Positions 17,017-25,139 of a stretch of DNA of 64,000 bases are shown piece after piece. Within the stretch, counting starts at the first letter, position 1. The number at the start of each line of letters is the position of its first letter. This stretch comes from Asanoa ishikariensis (GTDB taxonomy: Bacteria; Actinomycetota; Actinomycetes; Mycobacteriales; Micromonosporaceae). The translations under genes and the position numbers were made by a program. The notes beneath the pieces were generated by a model. The model saw only the letters and a program-made list of their open reading frames with translations, was not told where the DNA came from and ran no database searches. Location: assembly GCF_900107455.1 (NCBI RefSeq), contig NZ_FNQB01000001.1, positions 2,418,001 through 2,482,000 on the forward strand, read 5' to 3'.

Positions 17017-17961
17017 TCACGGGCAGCGAACAACCTGCCCGGCGTACGTTAGGCCGCCGCCGAAACCGAACAGCAGGACGGGTGCGCCCGAAGGCACCTC
17101 GCGCCGTTCGATCAGCTTCGACAGCGCCAGCGGCACACTCGCCGCCGACGTGTTGCCTGATTCGACGATGTCCTTGGCGACGACCGCCTGCGGCATACCG
17201 AGCCGCTTGGCGATGCCGTCGATGATGCGGCCGTTGGCCTGGTGCGGCACGAAGGCCGCGATCTCCTCAGGTGCGACGCCGGCCCGCTCGCAGGCCTGCA
17301 GCGCCAGCGGGGCGAGCGCCGTGGTCGCCCAGCGGAACACCGACTGGCCCTCCTGCTGGATGTACGGGCGCCAGCCCTCGATCCGGACCGCGTCGGACTT
17401 CTCCGGCACCGAACCCCAGATCACCGGGCCGACACCGGGCGCCTCGCCCTCGCCGGCCGCCGTGACCACTGCCGCGCCCGCGCCGTCGCCGAAGATGATG
17501 CAGGTCGAGCGGTCGGTCCAGTCGGTGAAGTCGGAGAGCTTCTCGGCGCCGATGACCAGGGCGTTGCGGGCCGCGCCGGCGCGGATCGCGTGGTCGACGG
17601 TGCCCAGGGCGTACGAGAAGCCGGAGCACGCGGTGTTGATGTCGTAGGCGCCGGGGGCGTTGATGCCCAGCTTGGCGGCGACCCGGCAGGCCACGTTCGG
17701 GCTGCGGTCGACGGAGCTGCAGGTGGCGACGACGACCAGGTCGATGTCGGCGGGCGTCAGGCCGGAGTTGGCGAGCGCCTTCTCGGCCGCGAACGAGGCC
17801 ATGTCGGCGACCGTCTCGCTGTCGGCGATCCGCCGGGTGGCGATGCCGACCCGGTCGCGGATCCACTCGTCGTTGGTGTCGACGATCTGGGCCAGGTCGT
17901 CGTTGGTGAGCACCCGCGACGGCTGGTAGTGGCCGAAAGCGAGGATGCGGGAGCCTGTCAT
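17017..17961 (-). CDS. fabH: Beta-ketoacyl-ACP synthase III
   Basis: 314 residues from the ATG at 17959-17961, which overlaps the fabD stop (ATGA). It initiates fatty-acid synthesis by condensing an acyl-CoA starter with malonyl-ACP. Catalytic residues are all present: Cys112 in NTACSGFSYALG, His240 in FVPHQANGRI and Asn270 in ESGNTSAASVPLAL. The C-terminal GFGGGLTYAGQVV is typical. Starter preference (branched acyl-CoA is usual in actinobacteria) cannot be read from these motifs. Confidence 0.96.
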   Translation of the reverse strand: MTGSRILAFGHYQPSRVLTNDDLAQIVDTNDEWIRDRVGIATRRIADSETVADMASFAAEKALANSGLTPADIDLVVVATCSSVDRSPNVACRVAAKLGINAPGAYDINTACSGFSYALGTVDHAIRAGAARNALVIGAEKLSDFTDWTDRSTCIIFGDGAGAAVVTAAGEGEAPGVGPVIWGSVPEKSDAVRIEGWRPYIQQEGQSVFRWATTALAPLALQACERAGVAPEEIAAFVPHQANGRIIDGIAKRLGMPQAVVAKDIVESGNTSAASVPLALSKLIERREVPSGAPVLLFGFGGGLTYAGQVVRCP

Positions 17962-19127
17962 GCGGGTTGTCCTCCGATGCGCGCGAGCGGCTGGCCCGGT
18001 GCGACCGGGTCGTCGTGATGGGCGAGCCATTCGGTCAGCAGGCCGTCGCCGTGCGCGGCGACCTCGACCGGGCCCTGCCGAGTGGAGACGTGCCCGATGA
18101 TCTGACCAGTACGTACGCTATCGCCTTCGGCCAGCCCGTCGACCGGGAGGAACAGGCCGGCAGTGCTGGCGACCACAACCCGGAACTGCGGGCTGGGCTC
18201 GTGACTGGGTGCCGTGCCGTGGCGAGCCACGAGGTCGCACGCGGCCGGCAGGTCGTCGGGGGTGTTGAGGGTCACGATCTCGATGCCGTTGGCCTTGAGC
18301 TCACGCTTGATCAGCCCGGCCAGGGTGCCCGCGGGCGGCAGCTCGATCACGGCGGTCACACCGAGGTCGGCGAGGGTACGCATGCACAGGTCCCACCGGA
18401 CCGGCGCGGTGACCTGGCGCACCAGCCGTGTCAGCAGCTCGCGCCCGTGTGCGACGGCGGCGCCGTCGAGGTTCGACAGCAGGATCCGGGTCGGGTCGGC
18501 GGGGGTGATGCCGGCCGCGACGGTCGCCAGCGCCTGTTCGGCGGGGGCCATGAACGGGGTGTGGAAGGCACCGGCCACCGACAGTGCGATGACCCGCGCC
18601 TTGGCCGGCGGCTCGGCGGCGAGCTTGGCCAGCGCGTCGATCGCACCGGCCGCGACGACCTGGCCCGCACCGTTGCGGTTGGCCGGGAAGAGGCCGTGCG
18701 TCTCGATCGCGGCGAGTACCTCGGCGGGGTCGCCACCGAGCACGGCGGACATGCCGGTGGGCTCCAGCGCGCAGGCGGCGGCCATCTCGCGGCCGCGGAC
18801 ACCGGCGAGCGTCACCGCCGCCTCGGCCGAGAGCGCCCCGCCCAGGGTCGCTGCGCCTAGCTCGCCGACGCTGTGGCCGGCGACCACCGAGACGTCGTGC
18901 ATCGGCAGCCGCTCGGCGGCGAGCAGTGCGGCGGCGACGAGCAGCGGCTGGGTGCGCGCCGTGTCCTTGATCTCGTCGGCGTCGGCCTGCGTGCCGAGGT
19001 GGACGAGGTCGACCCCGGAAAGCGCGGACCACCAACGGAGGCGGGCCTCGGCACCCGGGAGTTCGAGCCAAGGTGCGAGGAAACCGGGCTTCTGCGAGCC
19101 CTGGCCAGGAGAGAGTACGGCGAGCAC
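17958..19127 (-). CDS. fabD: Malonyl-CoA:ACP transacylase with C-terminal biotinyl/lipoyl-like domain
   Basis: 389 residues from the GTG at 19125-19127. FabD features are intact: LSPGQGSQ near 5-12, Ser86 in AGHSVGE and His189 in GAFHTPFM. Canonical FabD would end near 305-310. Here a further domain at about 314-386 follows the biotinyl/lipoyl hammerhead pattern (VVVASTAGLFLP, EGDSVRTGQIIGHV, VEVAAHGDGLLTEWL, DDPVAPGQPLARI). The hairpin that normally carries the modified lysine (MKM) reads STRQG, so it cannot be biotinylated or lipoylated there. First gene of the fabD-fabH-acpP-fabF-accD operon, overlapping fabH by 4 nt. Confidence 0.93.
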   Translation of the reverse strand: MLAVLSPGQGSQKPGFLAPWLELPGAEARLRWWSALSGVDLVHLGTQADADEIKDTARTQPLLVAAALLAAERLPMHDVSVVAGHSVGELGAATLGGALSAEAAVTLAGVRGREMAAACALEPTGMSAVLGGDPAEVLAAIETHGLFPANRNGAGQVVAAGAIDALAKLAAEPPAKARVIALSVAGAFHTPFMAPAEQALATVAAGITPADPTRILLSNLDGAAVAHGRELLTRLVRQVTAPVRWDLCMRTLADLGVTAVIELPPAGTLAGLIKRELKANGIEIVTLNTPDDLPAACDLVARHGTAPSHEPSPQFRVVVASTAGLFLPVDGLAEGDSVRTGQIIGHVSTRQGPVEVAAHGDGLLTEWLAHHDDPVAPGQPLARIGGQPA

Positions 19128-19263
19128 GTTTACGACTCTGCGGGATACTCGTGGGTCATGTGGTTGCCGGCAGGCACCAAACCACACTATTGGTTTTGTA
19201 GGGTTTCTACAACGAGTGGCAGCGATCACGTACGGTATGGAGCCATATTTCCCAAACGAGCGT
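19128..19263 (-). promoter_or_regulatory. fabD promoter region with inverted repeat
   Basis: This 136-nt gap between fasR and fabD is noticeably AT-richer than its surroundings. It contains TTGTAG-GGTTT-CTACAA, a 6-bp-arm inverted repeat at 19196-19212, and nearby repeated AAACC motifs (19179-19195). In Streptomyces the FasR regulator encoded upstream of fabD activates this operon by binding its promoter. That this repeat is the binding site is inference. Confidence 0.5.
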
Positions 19264-20457
19264 TCAGGCGTCCCCGGGCGGCGTCGAGCCACGGGGGTCC
19301 AACCGGCCGACCGTGAGCGCGATCCGCAACGCGAAGAGGTCCCGCGGGGACAGTGGCGAGAAGCCGGTGACGTCGCCGATCCGCCGCAATCGGTACCGCA
19401 CCGTGTTCGGGTGCACGAACAGCGCCCGGGCGGCACTCTCCAACACGCCGCCGGCCGCGAAGAACGCGTCCAGCGTCTCGATGAGCTCGCCGCCGGCCCG
19501 CACCAGCGCGCCGTAGACGTCCCGGCGCAACGCCCGGCGGGCCGCGACGTCACCGGCCAGCGCCCGTTCCGGCAGCAACGCCGCCGCGGCGACCGGGCGG
19601 GGTGCGTCCGGCCACGCGGGCGCGGCGCGGAACCCGGCGAGCGCCGCCCGGGCCGACTCCGTCGCCTCGTCGAGGCTGGCCACCGCCGGCCCGACCACCA
19701 CCGGCCCGGTGCCGAAGGCGTCGATCAGCTTCTCGGTCGCGTTGAGCGGGTCGGCCGCGCCACCCAGCACCACCACGAGGCGGTCGCCGTGCACGCCGCT
19801 GATCACCTCGACGCCGATCCGGCGGGCCTGCCGGTAGACCGTGTGCAGCACCGGCGCCACCTCGCCACCCGGCGAGCGCCCGACGGCCACCGCGACCGGC
19901 GGCGGGTCCGCCCAGCCGAGCGCGGCGGCCCGGCTGGCCAGCGTGTCGGTCGAGTCGCCGCGCAGCAGCGCGTCGACCAGCAGCGCCTGGAGCCGGGCGT
20001 CCCAGGAGCCGCGGGACTCGGCGGCGCGCGCGTAGACCCGGGCCGCGGAGAAGGCGATCTCCCGCGAGAACCGCAGCACCTCCTCGCGCAGGTCCCGTTC
20101 CTCGCCGGGCGCGGCCAACTGGCCGGCGTGCTCCTCGACGACGTCGATGGTGACCTGGATCAGGGCAACGGTCTGCTGGAGGCTGATGCTGCGGGCCAGC
20201 GCGCGCGGGGCGGCGGCGAACACCTCGTCGGAGACCTCGCGGGGCCGGGTCTTCGGACCCTGGCGCATGAACTCGACCAGCGACCGGACGCCGGCCTGGG
20301 CGACCAGCATCACCCAGGCGCGCTGGTCGGCCGGCAGAGATCGGAACCACGCCAGACTTTCGTCCATCCGGGCGACGCTGGCCGTGGCGAGGGCGCCCGC
20401 CGACCGCTCGATCCGGCGCAAGGTCGCCGCGAGCCCGTCAGCGGTCTGGTCGTCCAC
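19264..20457 (-). CDS. fasR: PucR-type regulator of fatty-acid synthesis (FasR)
   Basis: 397 residues from the GTG at 20455-20457. There is a long helical N-terminal region and a GGDEF-like middle domain (about 170-290). A C-terminal PucR helix-turn-helix follows, with TLDAFFAAGGVLESAARALF and VHPNTVRYRLRRIGDVTG. The gene is immediately upstream of fabD on the same strand, as for Streptomyces coelicolor FasR, which activates the fabDHPF operon. The assignment rests on family plus synteny. The 136-nt gap before fabD holds its probable target. Confidence 0.9.
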   Translation of the reverse strand: MDDQTADGLAATLRRIERSAGALATASVARMDESLAWFRSLPADQRAWVMLVAQAGVRSLVEFMRQGPKTRPREVSDEVFAAAPRALARSISLQQTVALIQVTIDVVEEHAGQLAAPGEERDLREEVLRFSREIAFSAARVYARAAESRGSWDARLQALLVDALLRGDSTDTLASRAAALGWADPPPVAVAVGRSPGGEVAPVLHTVYRQARRIGVEVISGVHGDRLVVVLGGAADPLNATEKLIDAFGTGPVVVGPAVASLDEATESARAALAGFRAAPAWPDAPRPVAAAALLPERALAGDVAARRALRRDVYGALVRAGGELIETLDAFFAAGGVLESAARALFVHPNTVRYRLRRIGDVTGFSPLSPRDLFALRIALTVGRLDPRGSTPPGDA

Positions 20458-20480
20458 GCGTACACCATAGGCTTGCCCGG

Positions 20481-21116
20481 ATGCACCGCTGTCCCGCGCG
20501 CCCACCGGCCGCCCTGCCCCTGGTCGCGCTGGCCGCCTTCGGAGTGCTGCTCGGCCTGGTGGCCGCCGACTGGCCGCCGCTGGTCCGCTGGGACGACACG
20601 GTCAGCGCGGCTCTCCGTGACTACGGCACCGCCCGCCCGACGCTGGTCGACTGGCTGCGGACGCTGACCTCGCTGGCCGCCACCATCCCGTTCGTGGCCG
20701 TCGGCGCCGCCGCCACGCTGCTCTTCGCGGTCCGCCGGGAACGTCGTTCCGCGGTGTTCTGCGCCCTGGTCACCGCGACCGTGCCGATCGCCTGGGGCGT
20801 CATGCACTGGGCGCTGCACAACCCGCGCCCGGTCGACGGCTTCGTGGTGGTCGAGAGCTCCGGCTTCCCCAGCGGGCACACCAGCAATGCCGCCGCCTTC
20901 GCGTTCGCCCTCGTGCTGCTGGTCTGGCCCCGGGCCGGCGCGGCCACCCGGGCCGCGACCCTCCTGGCCGCGACGGCGTTCGCCCTGTTCATCGGGTTCA
21001 GCCGGGTCGCGCTGCTGGCGCACTGGCCGACCGACGTGATCGGGGGGTTCCTCCTGGCGCTGGCTCTGGTGTCCGTGGCGGCCCGCGTAGCGAACCTAGG
21101 CCGCGTCGACGGGTAG
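20481..21116 (+). CDS. PAP2-family membrane phosphatase
   Basis: 211 residues with five or six hydrophobic segments. The three phosphatase motifs are HWALHNPRP (about 113-121), PSGHTSNAA (about 132) and SRVALLAHWPTDVIGG (about 174). The first motif normally begins with lysine (K-x6-RP), but here that position is histidine. Members hydrolyse undecaprenyl pyrophosphate, phosphatidic acid or related lipids on the outer membrane face. The start is 23 nt from fasR, divergently. Its end overlaps the histidine-kinase end by 21 nt. Confidence 0.87.
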   Translation: MHRCPARPPAALPLVALAAFGVLLGLVAADWPPLVRWDDTVSAALRDYGTARPTLVDWLRTLTSLAATIPFVAVGAAATLLFAVRRERRSAVFCALVTATVPIAWGVMHWALHNPRPVDGFVVVESSGFPSGHTSNAAAFAFALVLLVWPRAGAATRAATLLAATAFALFIGFSRVALLAHWPTDVIGGFLLALALVSVAARVANLGRVDG

Positions 21117-22271
21117 GGCGGCGTGCACCCGCCACCGCGCGCCGGTCGCCGGGCCGGCGTCCAACCGCCCGCGCAGGAGGGCGGCCCGCTCGCGCATGCC
21201 GATCAGCCCGGCGCCGGCGCCGAGGTGGTCCAACGGGCCGGGGCTGGCGACCGGGTTGTGCACGGTCAGCCGTACCTCCTCGGCGCCGTAGTCGACCGTG
21301 ACACTGGCCGTACCCGTGCCGTGCTTCAGGGCATTGGTCAGCGACTCCTGGACGATCCGGTAGCCGGCCAGGTCGACACCCACCGGCAACGCCCGCGGCT
21401 CGCCGGTCGTGGTCAGCTCCACCGCGAGCCCCGCCGACCGCGCGCCGCTGACCAGCCGCTCGACCTCGCCCAGCCCCGGCGTGACCGGGTCGTCGCCGGG
21501 CTCCGCCTCCGGGCCGCGCAGCACGTCGATCATCTGCCGCATCTCGCCGAGCCCCTGCACGCTGTTCTCCCGGATGACTCGCAGCGACTCCTGGACCTGG
21601 GCCGCCGACAGGTTCGGCACGCTCAGCGCCGCGGTCGCGTGGATCGCCACCACGCTGAGGTGGTTGGCGACCATGTCGTGCAGCTCGCGCGCCATCCGGG
21701 TGCGCTCGGCGACGACCGCCTGGCGCCGGTCGAGCTCGGCCACGCGGGCGGTCTGCTCGGCCCGGGACCGTTCCAGGGCGGCCTGGTCGCGGTACTGGCG
21801 GACGCTCAGCCCGGTCAGGATCGGCAGGATCAGCACGAGTACCGCCGGAATGCCGAGAGCCAGCCCGCGTACCTCGCCCGACACCACCACGCCGATCACC
21901 GAGGTGGCGACGACCACCGCGATCGCCACTTCGAGGGCGCGCCGCCAGAGCCGTTGCGGTCCGAAGACGCACGCGTCGTACAACACCTGGGTGTAGATCA
22001 ACAGGGTGCCGAGCGAACCGCCGAGGGCCAGGTCGACCGTGACCGCGACGGTGCCGATCGCGAGGCTGACCAACGGCTGGCGGCGGCGCAGGGCTACGGC
22101 ACCGCTGGCCGCGACCATCGGCGGGTAGAGCAGCCAGTTCGCCTCGTCGGCGGCACCGAGCCCGATCGTCTTGTAGGCACCGGACGCGATGATCAAAGTC
22201 CCACCGGCCAGCGCGACGGCGGCCAGCACGAGGTCGCGGCCGATCGACCCGCGTGGGGGGAGGCGCATCAC
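21096..22271 (-). CDS. Sensor histidine kinase (NarL/DesK type), no adjacent response regulator
   Basis: 391 residues. Five hydrophobic segments fill about 12-155, followed by a coiled-coil (about 160-190) and the HisKA_3 dimerisation box with phospho-acceptor His198 in RMARELHDMVANHLS. The ATPase domain has QESLTNALKHG and GAGLIGMRERAALLRG. There is no response-regulator gene next to it, although such kinases usually sit beside one. GTG at 22271 is followed by ATG at 22268. The stimulus is probably membrane-related but unknown. Confidence 0.92.
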   Translation of the reverse strand: MMRLPPRGSIGRDLVLAAVALAGGTLIIASGAYKTIGLGAADEANWLLYPPMVAASGAVALRRRQPLVSLAIGTVAVTVDLALGGSLGTLLIYTQVLYDACVFGPQRLWRRALEVAIAVVVATSVIGVVVSGEVRGLALGIPAVLVLILPILTGLSVRQYRDQAALERSRAEQTARVAELDRRQAVVAERTRMARELHDMVANHLSVVAIHATAALSVPNLSAAQVQESLRVIRENSVQGLGEMRQMIDVLRGPEAEPGDDPVTPGLGEVERLVSGARSAGLAVELTTTGEPRALPVGVDLAGYRIVQESLTNALKHGTGTASVTVDYGAEEVRLTVHNPVASPGPLDHLGAGAGLIGMRERAALLRGRLDAGPATGARWRVHAALPVDAA

Positions 22272-22342
22272 GTCATCGATGCAACCACACCCTCGCTCTC
22301 GTCTCGTCCGCCTGCGAGAGGAGACGGCTCCACCTTGGGGAT

Positions 22343-22354
22343 GAGACCGGTCTC
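22343..22354. promoter_or_regulatory. Perfect 12-bp palindrome between divergent genes
   Basis: GAGACCGGTCTC lies in the 167-nt region between the histidine-kinase start and the membrane-protein start. It could be an operator for either; no regulator is assigned. Confidence 0.35.
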
Positions 22355-22438
22355 GTCAGCCTCGGCGACGCGGCGGCGATCTTTATGGCTTTCCCTGGAT
22401 ACGCACGGCCGTGTCCCGTGCCTTGGGGGGAGACCGAC

Positions 22439-22990
22439 ATGATCGTGGCGTTGATCGTGGCCAGCGAGATCGGGTTCTGGGTGCTGCTCGGCGCCGGCCT
22501 CGTCGCGCGTTACCTGCTGCGGCTGCGCCGGCTCAGCACGGTGCTGCTGGTCGGCTCGCCGGTGCTCGACCTGGTGCTGCTCGTGGCCACGGTCGTCGAC
22601 CTGCGCCGGGGTGCCACGGCCGGCCCGTTCCACGGTCTGGCCGCGGTCTACCTCGGCTTCTCGGTGATGTTCGGGCACGCCATGATCCGCTGGGCGGACC
22701 AGCGGTTCGCACACCGCTTCGCCGGCGGCCCTCCGCCGTGGAAACCGCCTCGGGGTGGCTGGGCCCGAACCCGGCATGAGTGGCGCGAATGGGGCAAGGC
22801 CGTCGCCGCATGTGCCATCTCGGCCGCTCTGCTCGGCGCCGGCATCCTGATGGTGGGTGACGCGGAACGTTCCGCGCAGTTGCTCGGGTGGCTGACCCGG
22901 ATGGGTTGGGTAGCCGGAATCTGGTTCGTCGTCGGCCCCGCATGGGCGACACTCTTCCCGGGTCGGCCCAAAGAGGACGCATTCCGTTGA
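22439..22990 (+). CDS. Four-helix membrane protein of unknown function
   Basis: 183 residues from the ATG at 22439, preceded by GGGGGGAGA. Hydrophobic segments occur at about 2-22, 33-50, 63-80 and, after a basic proline-rich loop (PPPWKPPRGGWARTRHEWR), at about 120-175. There is no recognisable catalytic motif. It is divergent from the histidine kinase, with a palindrome between them, so a regulatory link is possible but unproven. Confidence 0.75.
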   Translation: MIVALIVASEIGFWVLLGAGLVARYLLRLRRLSTVLLVGSPVLDLVLLVATVVDLRRGATAGPFHGLAAVYLGFSVMFGHAMIRWADQRFAHRFAGGPPPWKPPRGGWARTRHEWREWGKAVAACAISAALLGAGILMVGDAERSAQLLGWLTRMGWVAGIWFVVGPAWATLFPGRPKEDAFR

Positions 22991-23014
22991 CGCAGCGAAT
23001 CGCTGTAGTATGCA
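22987..23014 (+). promoter_or_regulatory. Possible sigma-70-type promoter
   Basis: TTGACG at 22987 is followed 16 nt later by TATGCA at 23009. It overlaps the stop codon of the membrane-protein gene and faces the small ORF at 23133 and the terminator at 23491. The predicted leader contains a hairpin, CACCCGG...CCGGGTG, near 23085-23105. Pattern match only. Confidence 0.3.
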
Positions 23015-23132
23015 GCCAGTCACTCCGGCCCCGCGGGCAGGATTTCGGCTGCTCAGCCCATTAGGGTGTGGAGGCCTAGTGGGTCACCCGGTGGCGGCCG
23101 GGTGGCGAGACGGCGGAGAACAGGAGGCCGTG

Positions 23133-23462
23133 ATGGCGCACGGGGAGGCCGATCCCGGCTGCGCCGACGCGGACAGCCAACCGCACATACCGGACGAGTC
23201 CCGGCGCACCCCGCCCGGCCGACAAATCCGACGAAGCTGTGCGGAACCGACGGCGGAACGCGTTCGCAAAGAACGTCCAGACACGGACCCGACCGACGAC
23301 CCACCGACCGACCACGTGGCCGACCCCGGCCCGATCCAGTTCGGTCGCGCACCGGCGTGCCGCAGCGACCGCCCGGGCTGGGCGGGCGCCCATCGCCACG
23401 GCGCGGTCCGCCCACGCCGCCGAGCCTCCCGACGGGAACGCCCACCAGACCGCTGGTGCTAA
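23133..23462 (+). CDS. Possible small Arg/Asp/Pro-rich protein
   Basis: 109 residues from an ATG that has an ideal AGGAGG site 5 nt upstream (23122-23127). A strong hairpin terminator begins 28 nt after the stop. The predicted product is hydrophilic and disordered, with an acidic middle (DTDPTDDPPTDHVADPG) and a basic tail. Third-position GC bias is weak in the first half, so coding is not secure. An antisense frame over the same stretch shows somewhat better bias but overlaps the terminator. No homologous family is recognised; the alternative is a non-coding transcript. Confidence 0.35.
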   Translation: MAHGEADPGCADADSQPHIPDESRRTPPGRQIRRSCAEPTAERVRKERPDTDPTDDPPTDHVADPGPIQFGRAPACRSDRPGWAGAHRHGAVRPRRRASRRERPPDRWC

Positions 23463-23490
23463 CCCGCACGCCCCCCACCACGCACGCGCC

Positions 23491-23533
23491 AAGACCCGCA
23501 ACGCCCGGACCACACCCGGGCATTGCGGGTCTT
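23491..23533 (+). terminator. 18-bp hairpin terminator
   Basis: Arms at 23491-23508 and 23516-23533 pair over 18 bp with one mismatch around the loop ACCACAC (stem AAGACCCGCAACGCCCGG). It ends the transcription unit that begins near 23010. Confidence 0.75.
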
Positions 23534-23893
23534 CCGCTGCCCCGCGTTCCTGCCTCGCCCCGCCCTACGGTTTCGCGAGGGGTCGGGCGAGCGTTCGCGG
23601 CACGCGGCGGTCTCGCGCCGCGTTGCGGTCTCGCGCCGCGCCGCGCTGCGGTCGTCTGACGCGCTTCGCGGCGTGTGCTGCGGTGTTCGTGGCTTGCGCC
23701 GTGTGCGCCGGCGGTGTGCCGCCGTGCGGCCGCGCGGCGCGGCCGCAGGGCAGATCTAGGTAAGAAATTGCAGTTGTAGCAGCAATTTTTTACCTAGATC
23801 TCGGGAGGGTGGGCGGTTAAAGCGCGTGTTGCGGCGTGTTCGGGTGATGGGGCCGTAGGGCGGCGGGCGTGGGCGCGGGGTGCAATGTAGATT
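23534..23893. other. Gene-free stretch with short GC repeats
   Basis: No convincing coding frame. The left part is extremely GC-rich and contains two near-adjacent copies of GCGGTCTCGCGCCGCG (about 23606-23643). The right part holds the large AT-rich inverted repeat at 23752-23801 and the promoter region of the TetR gene that follows. The long frames across it are composition artefacts. Confidence 0.5.
23752..23801. repeat. 20-bp-arm AT-rich inverted repeat
   Basis: Arms AGATCTAGGTAAGAAATTGC (23752-23771) and its reverse complement with one mismatch (23782-23801) enclose a 10-nt loop. The AT-rich sequence stands out sharply from its very GC-rich surroundings. The outer core CCTAGATC/GATCTAGG recurs in the hairpin after tRNA-Val at 41019. 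It could be a dispersed intergenic element or a terminator (six T residues in the right arm). Confidence 0.7.
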
Positions 23894-24481
23894 TTGTCCG
23901 ATATGGACGAGAAGCAGCGGCTGATCATCGACCAGGCGATCGCCATCGCCGACGCGCAGGGGGTCGAGGCTGTGTCCATGCGGGCCGTTGGGCAGCGGCT
24001 TGGGCTGAGTCCGATGGCGATCTACCCGTACGTGCGGAGCAAGGGTGCGCTGCTCGACGGCATGGTCGAACGCATGCTCGGCGAGTTGTTGGCGACCGCG
24101 CCCGGGGCTGGGGAGTGGCAGGACCGGCTGCGGGTGGTGTCGGCCGCGGTGCGGAAGTTGGCGCGGCGCCATCCCGGCGCGTACCCGCTGATCGTCGCGC
24201 GACCCGGTGCCACCCCGGAGTCCAGGAGGCTCGACGACCTGATCTCGGAGATCCTGCAGACGGCCGGCGTGCCCGTCGCCGAGGTGCCGCGGCTCGAGCG
24301 GCTGCTCTCCACGCTTCTGCTCGGCTTCGCCAACTCCGAGGTCAACGGTCGTTTCGGTGCGGGGCCGCCGGACGGGGACTGGGACAGCGAGTTCGCCGCG
24401 GACCTGGACGACGAGATTCGCCTGATCGAGCAGGTGATCGCCCGATCAGGCACAGGGCCTAGCGCGTTCGGTGCCGGATGA
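23894..24481 (+). CDS. TetR-family regulator
   Basis: 195 residues from TTG 23894, or 192 from ATG 23903. No Shine-Dalgarno site precedes either, so it may be leaderless. The helix-turn-helix is VSMRAVGQRLGLSPMAIYPYVRSKGALL (about residues 27-54). The helical C-terminal part fits the TetR_C class that binds small ligands. It is convergent with the anchored exported protein gene and overlaps it by 23 nt. The target is unknown. Confidence 0.88.
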   Translation: MSDMDEKQRLIIDQAIAIADAQGVEAVSMRAVGQRLGLSPMAIYPYVRSKGALLDGMVERMLGELLATAPGAGEWQDRLRVVSAAVRKLARRHPGAYPLIVARPGATPESRRLDDLISEILQTAGVPVAEVPRLERLLSTLLLGFANSEVNGRFGAGPPDGDWDSEFAADLDDEIRLIEQVIARSGTGPSAFGAG

Positions 24482-25139
24482 TCAGCGCGACGCCCGCGAC
24501 CATGAAGGTGAGCACCAGCACCACGCCGCCGTTGAGCAGGACCAACTGGCGTAGCTCGGCCAGCAGTGTGTCGAGGTCGCGGCCCGTGGGCAGGGAGTCT
24601 TCGGGGATGACCCGCTCGCCGCCGCCGATGCCGCCGCTCATCACGTCGGGCTTCTGCGGGATGGGCGCGCCGGCGATGCGGAGGGCCTCCGACATGGTCA
24701 TCCGGCCGAGGAACCACGCGGCGGTCGTCTTCTTCTTGTCGGGCTGCGCGGCTGGGCGGAAGGCCTTCGGCCCGCCCTTGGCCAGCGGGTAGAGGTCGTA
24801 GCTGTAGCGCGGCTTGTCGTCGAACCGCACCACGACGGTGAACTTGCGGCCCAGCGCGGCCGCCTTCGGCGCGGTGATCTGGCCCATCGTTCCGCCGAGG
24901 AAGCTCACCTCTTTGAGCAGGTCAGCGAAAAGCTGGGGCTTCTCCGTCGCGGTCACGGTGATGTCGCCCATGCCCTCCGACGTGAGGGTCAGCCCGGTGG
25001 GCTTGGGTGCCTTCGGCGCCTGACCGACCACAGTGGTCGGCTGTGCTGCGAGCGCGGGAGCGGCCGCGCCGGTGGCGGCGAACATGAAACCGGCGGCAAC
25101 CACCAATAACAACCGTCTAAAGACCGATCGCCCCACCAC
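24459..25139 (-). CDS. Exported protein with C-terminal membrane anchor
   Basis: 226 residues. GTG 25139 or 25136 follows AGGAGG; the second gives the better spacing. A cleavable signal peptide ends near AAPALAA (about residue 32), followed by an extracytoplasmic domain of about 155 residues. A single hydrophobic segment near the end (VVLVLTFMVAGVALII) and a basic RHRTR stop-transfer tail complete it. The extracellular part (ITVTATEKPQLFADLLKEV, FTVVVRFDDKPRYSYDLYP) is not recognised. An outside-facing anchored protein is clear; the function is not. Confidence 0.78.
   Translation of the reverse strand: MVGRSVFRRLLLVVAAGFMFAATGAAAPALAAQPTTVVGQAPKAPKPTGLTLTSEGMGDITVTATEKPQLFADLLKEVSFLGGTMGQITAPKAAALGRKFTVVVRFDDKPRYSYDLYPLAKGGPKAFRPAAQPDKKKTTAAWFLGRMTMSEALRIAGAPIPQKPDVMSGGIGGGERVIPEDSLPTGRDLDTLLAELRQLVLLNGGVVLVLTFMVAGVALIIRHRTR

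Noticed and set aside
14050-20457. Polyketide biosynthetic cluster
   Set aside because: The KS, AT-like and ACP genes are discrete type II fatty-acid proteins with FasR and accD; there are no tailoring, ketoreductase or chain-length-factor genes.
23076-23513. Minus-strand 145-codon frame with good third-position GC
   Set aside because: Its start lies within the strong hairpin at 23491-23533, it has no ribosome site and its product is Arg/Trp-rich without a recognisable fold. It remains an alternative to the plus-strand ORF.
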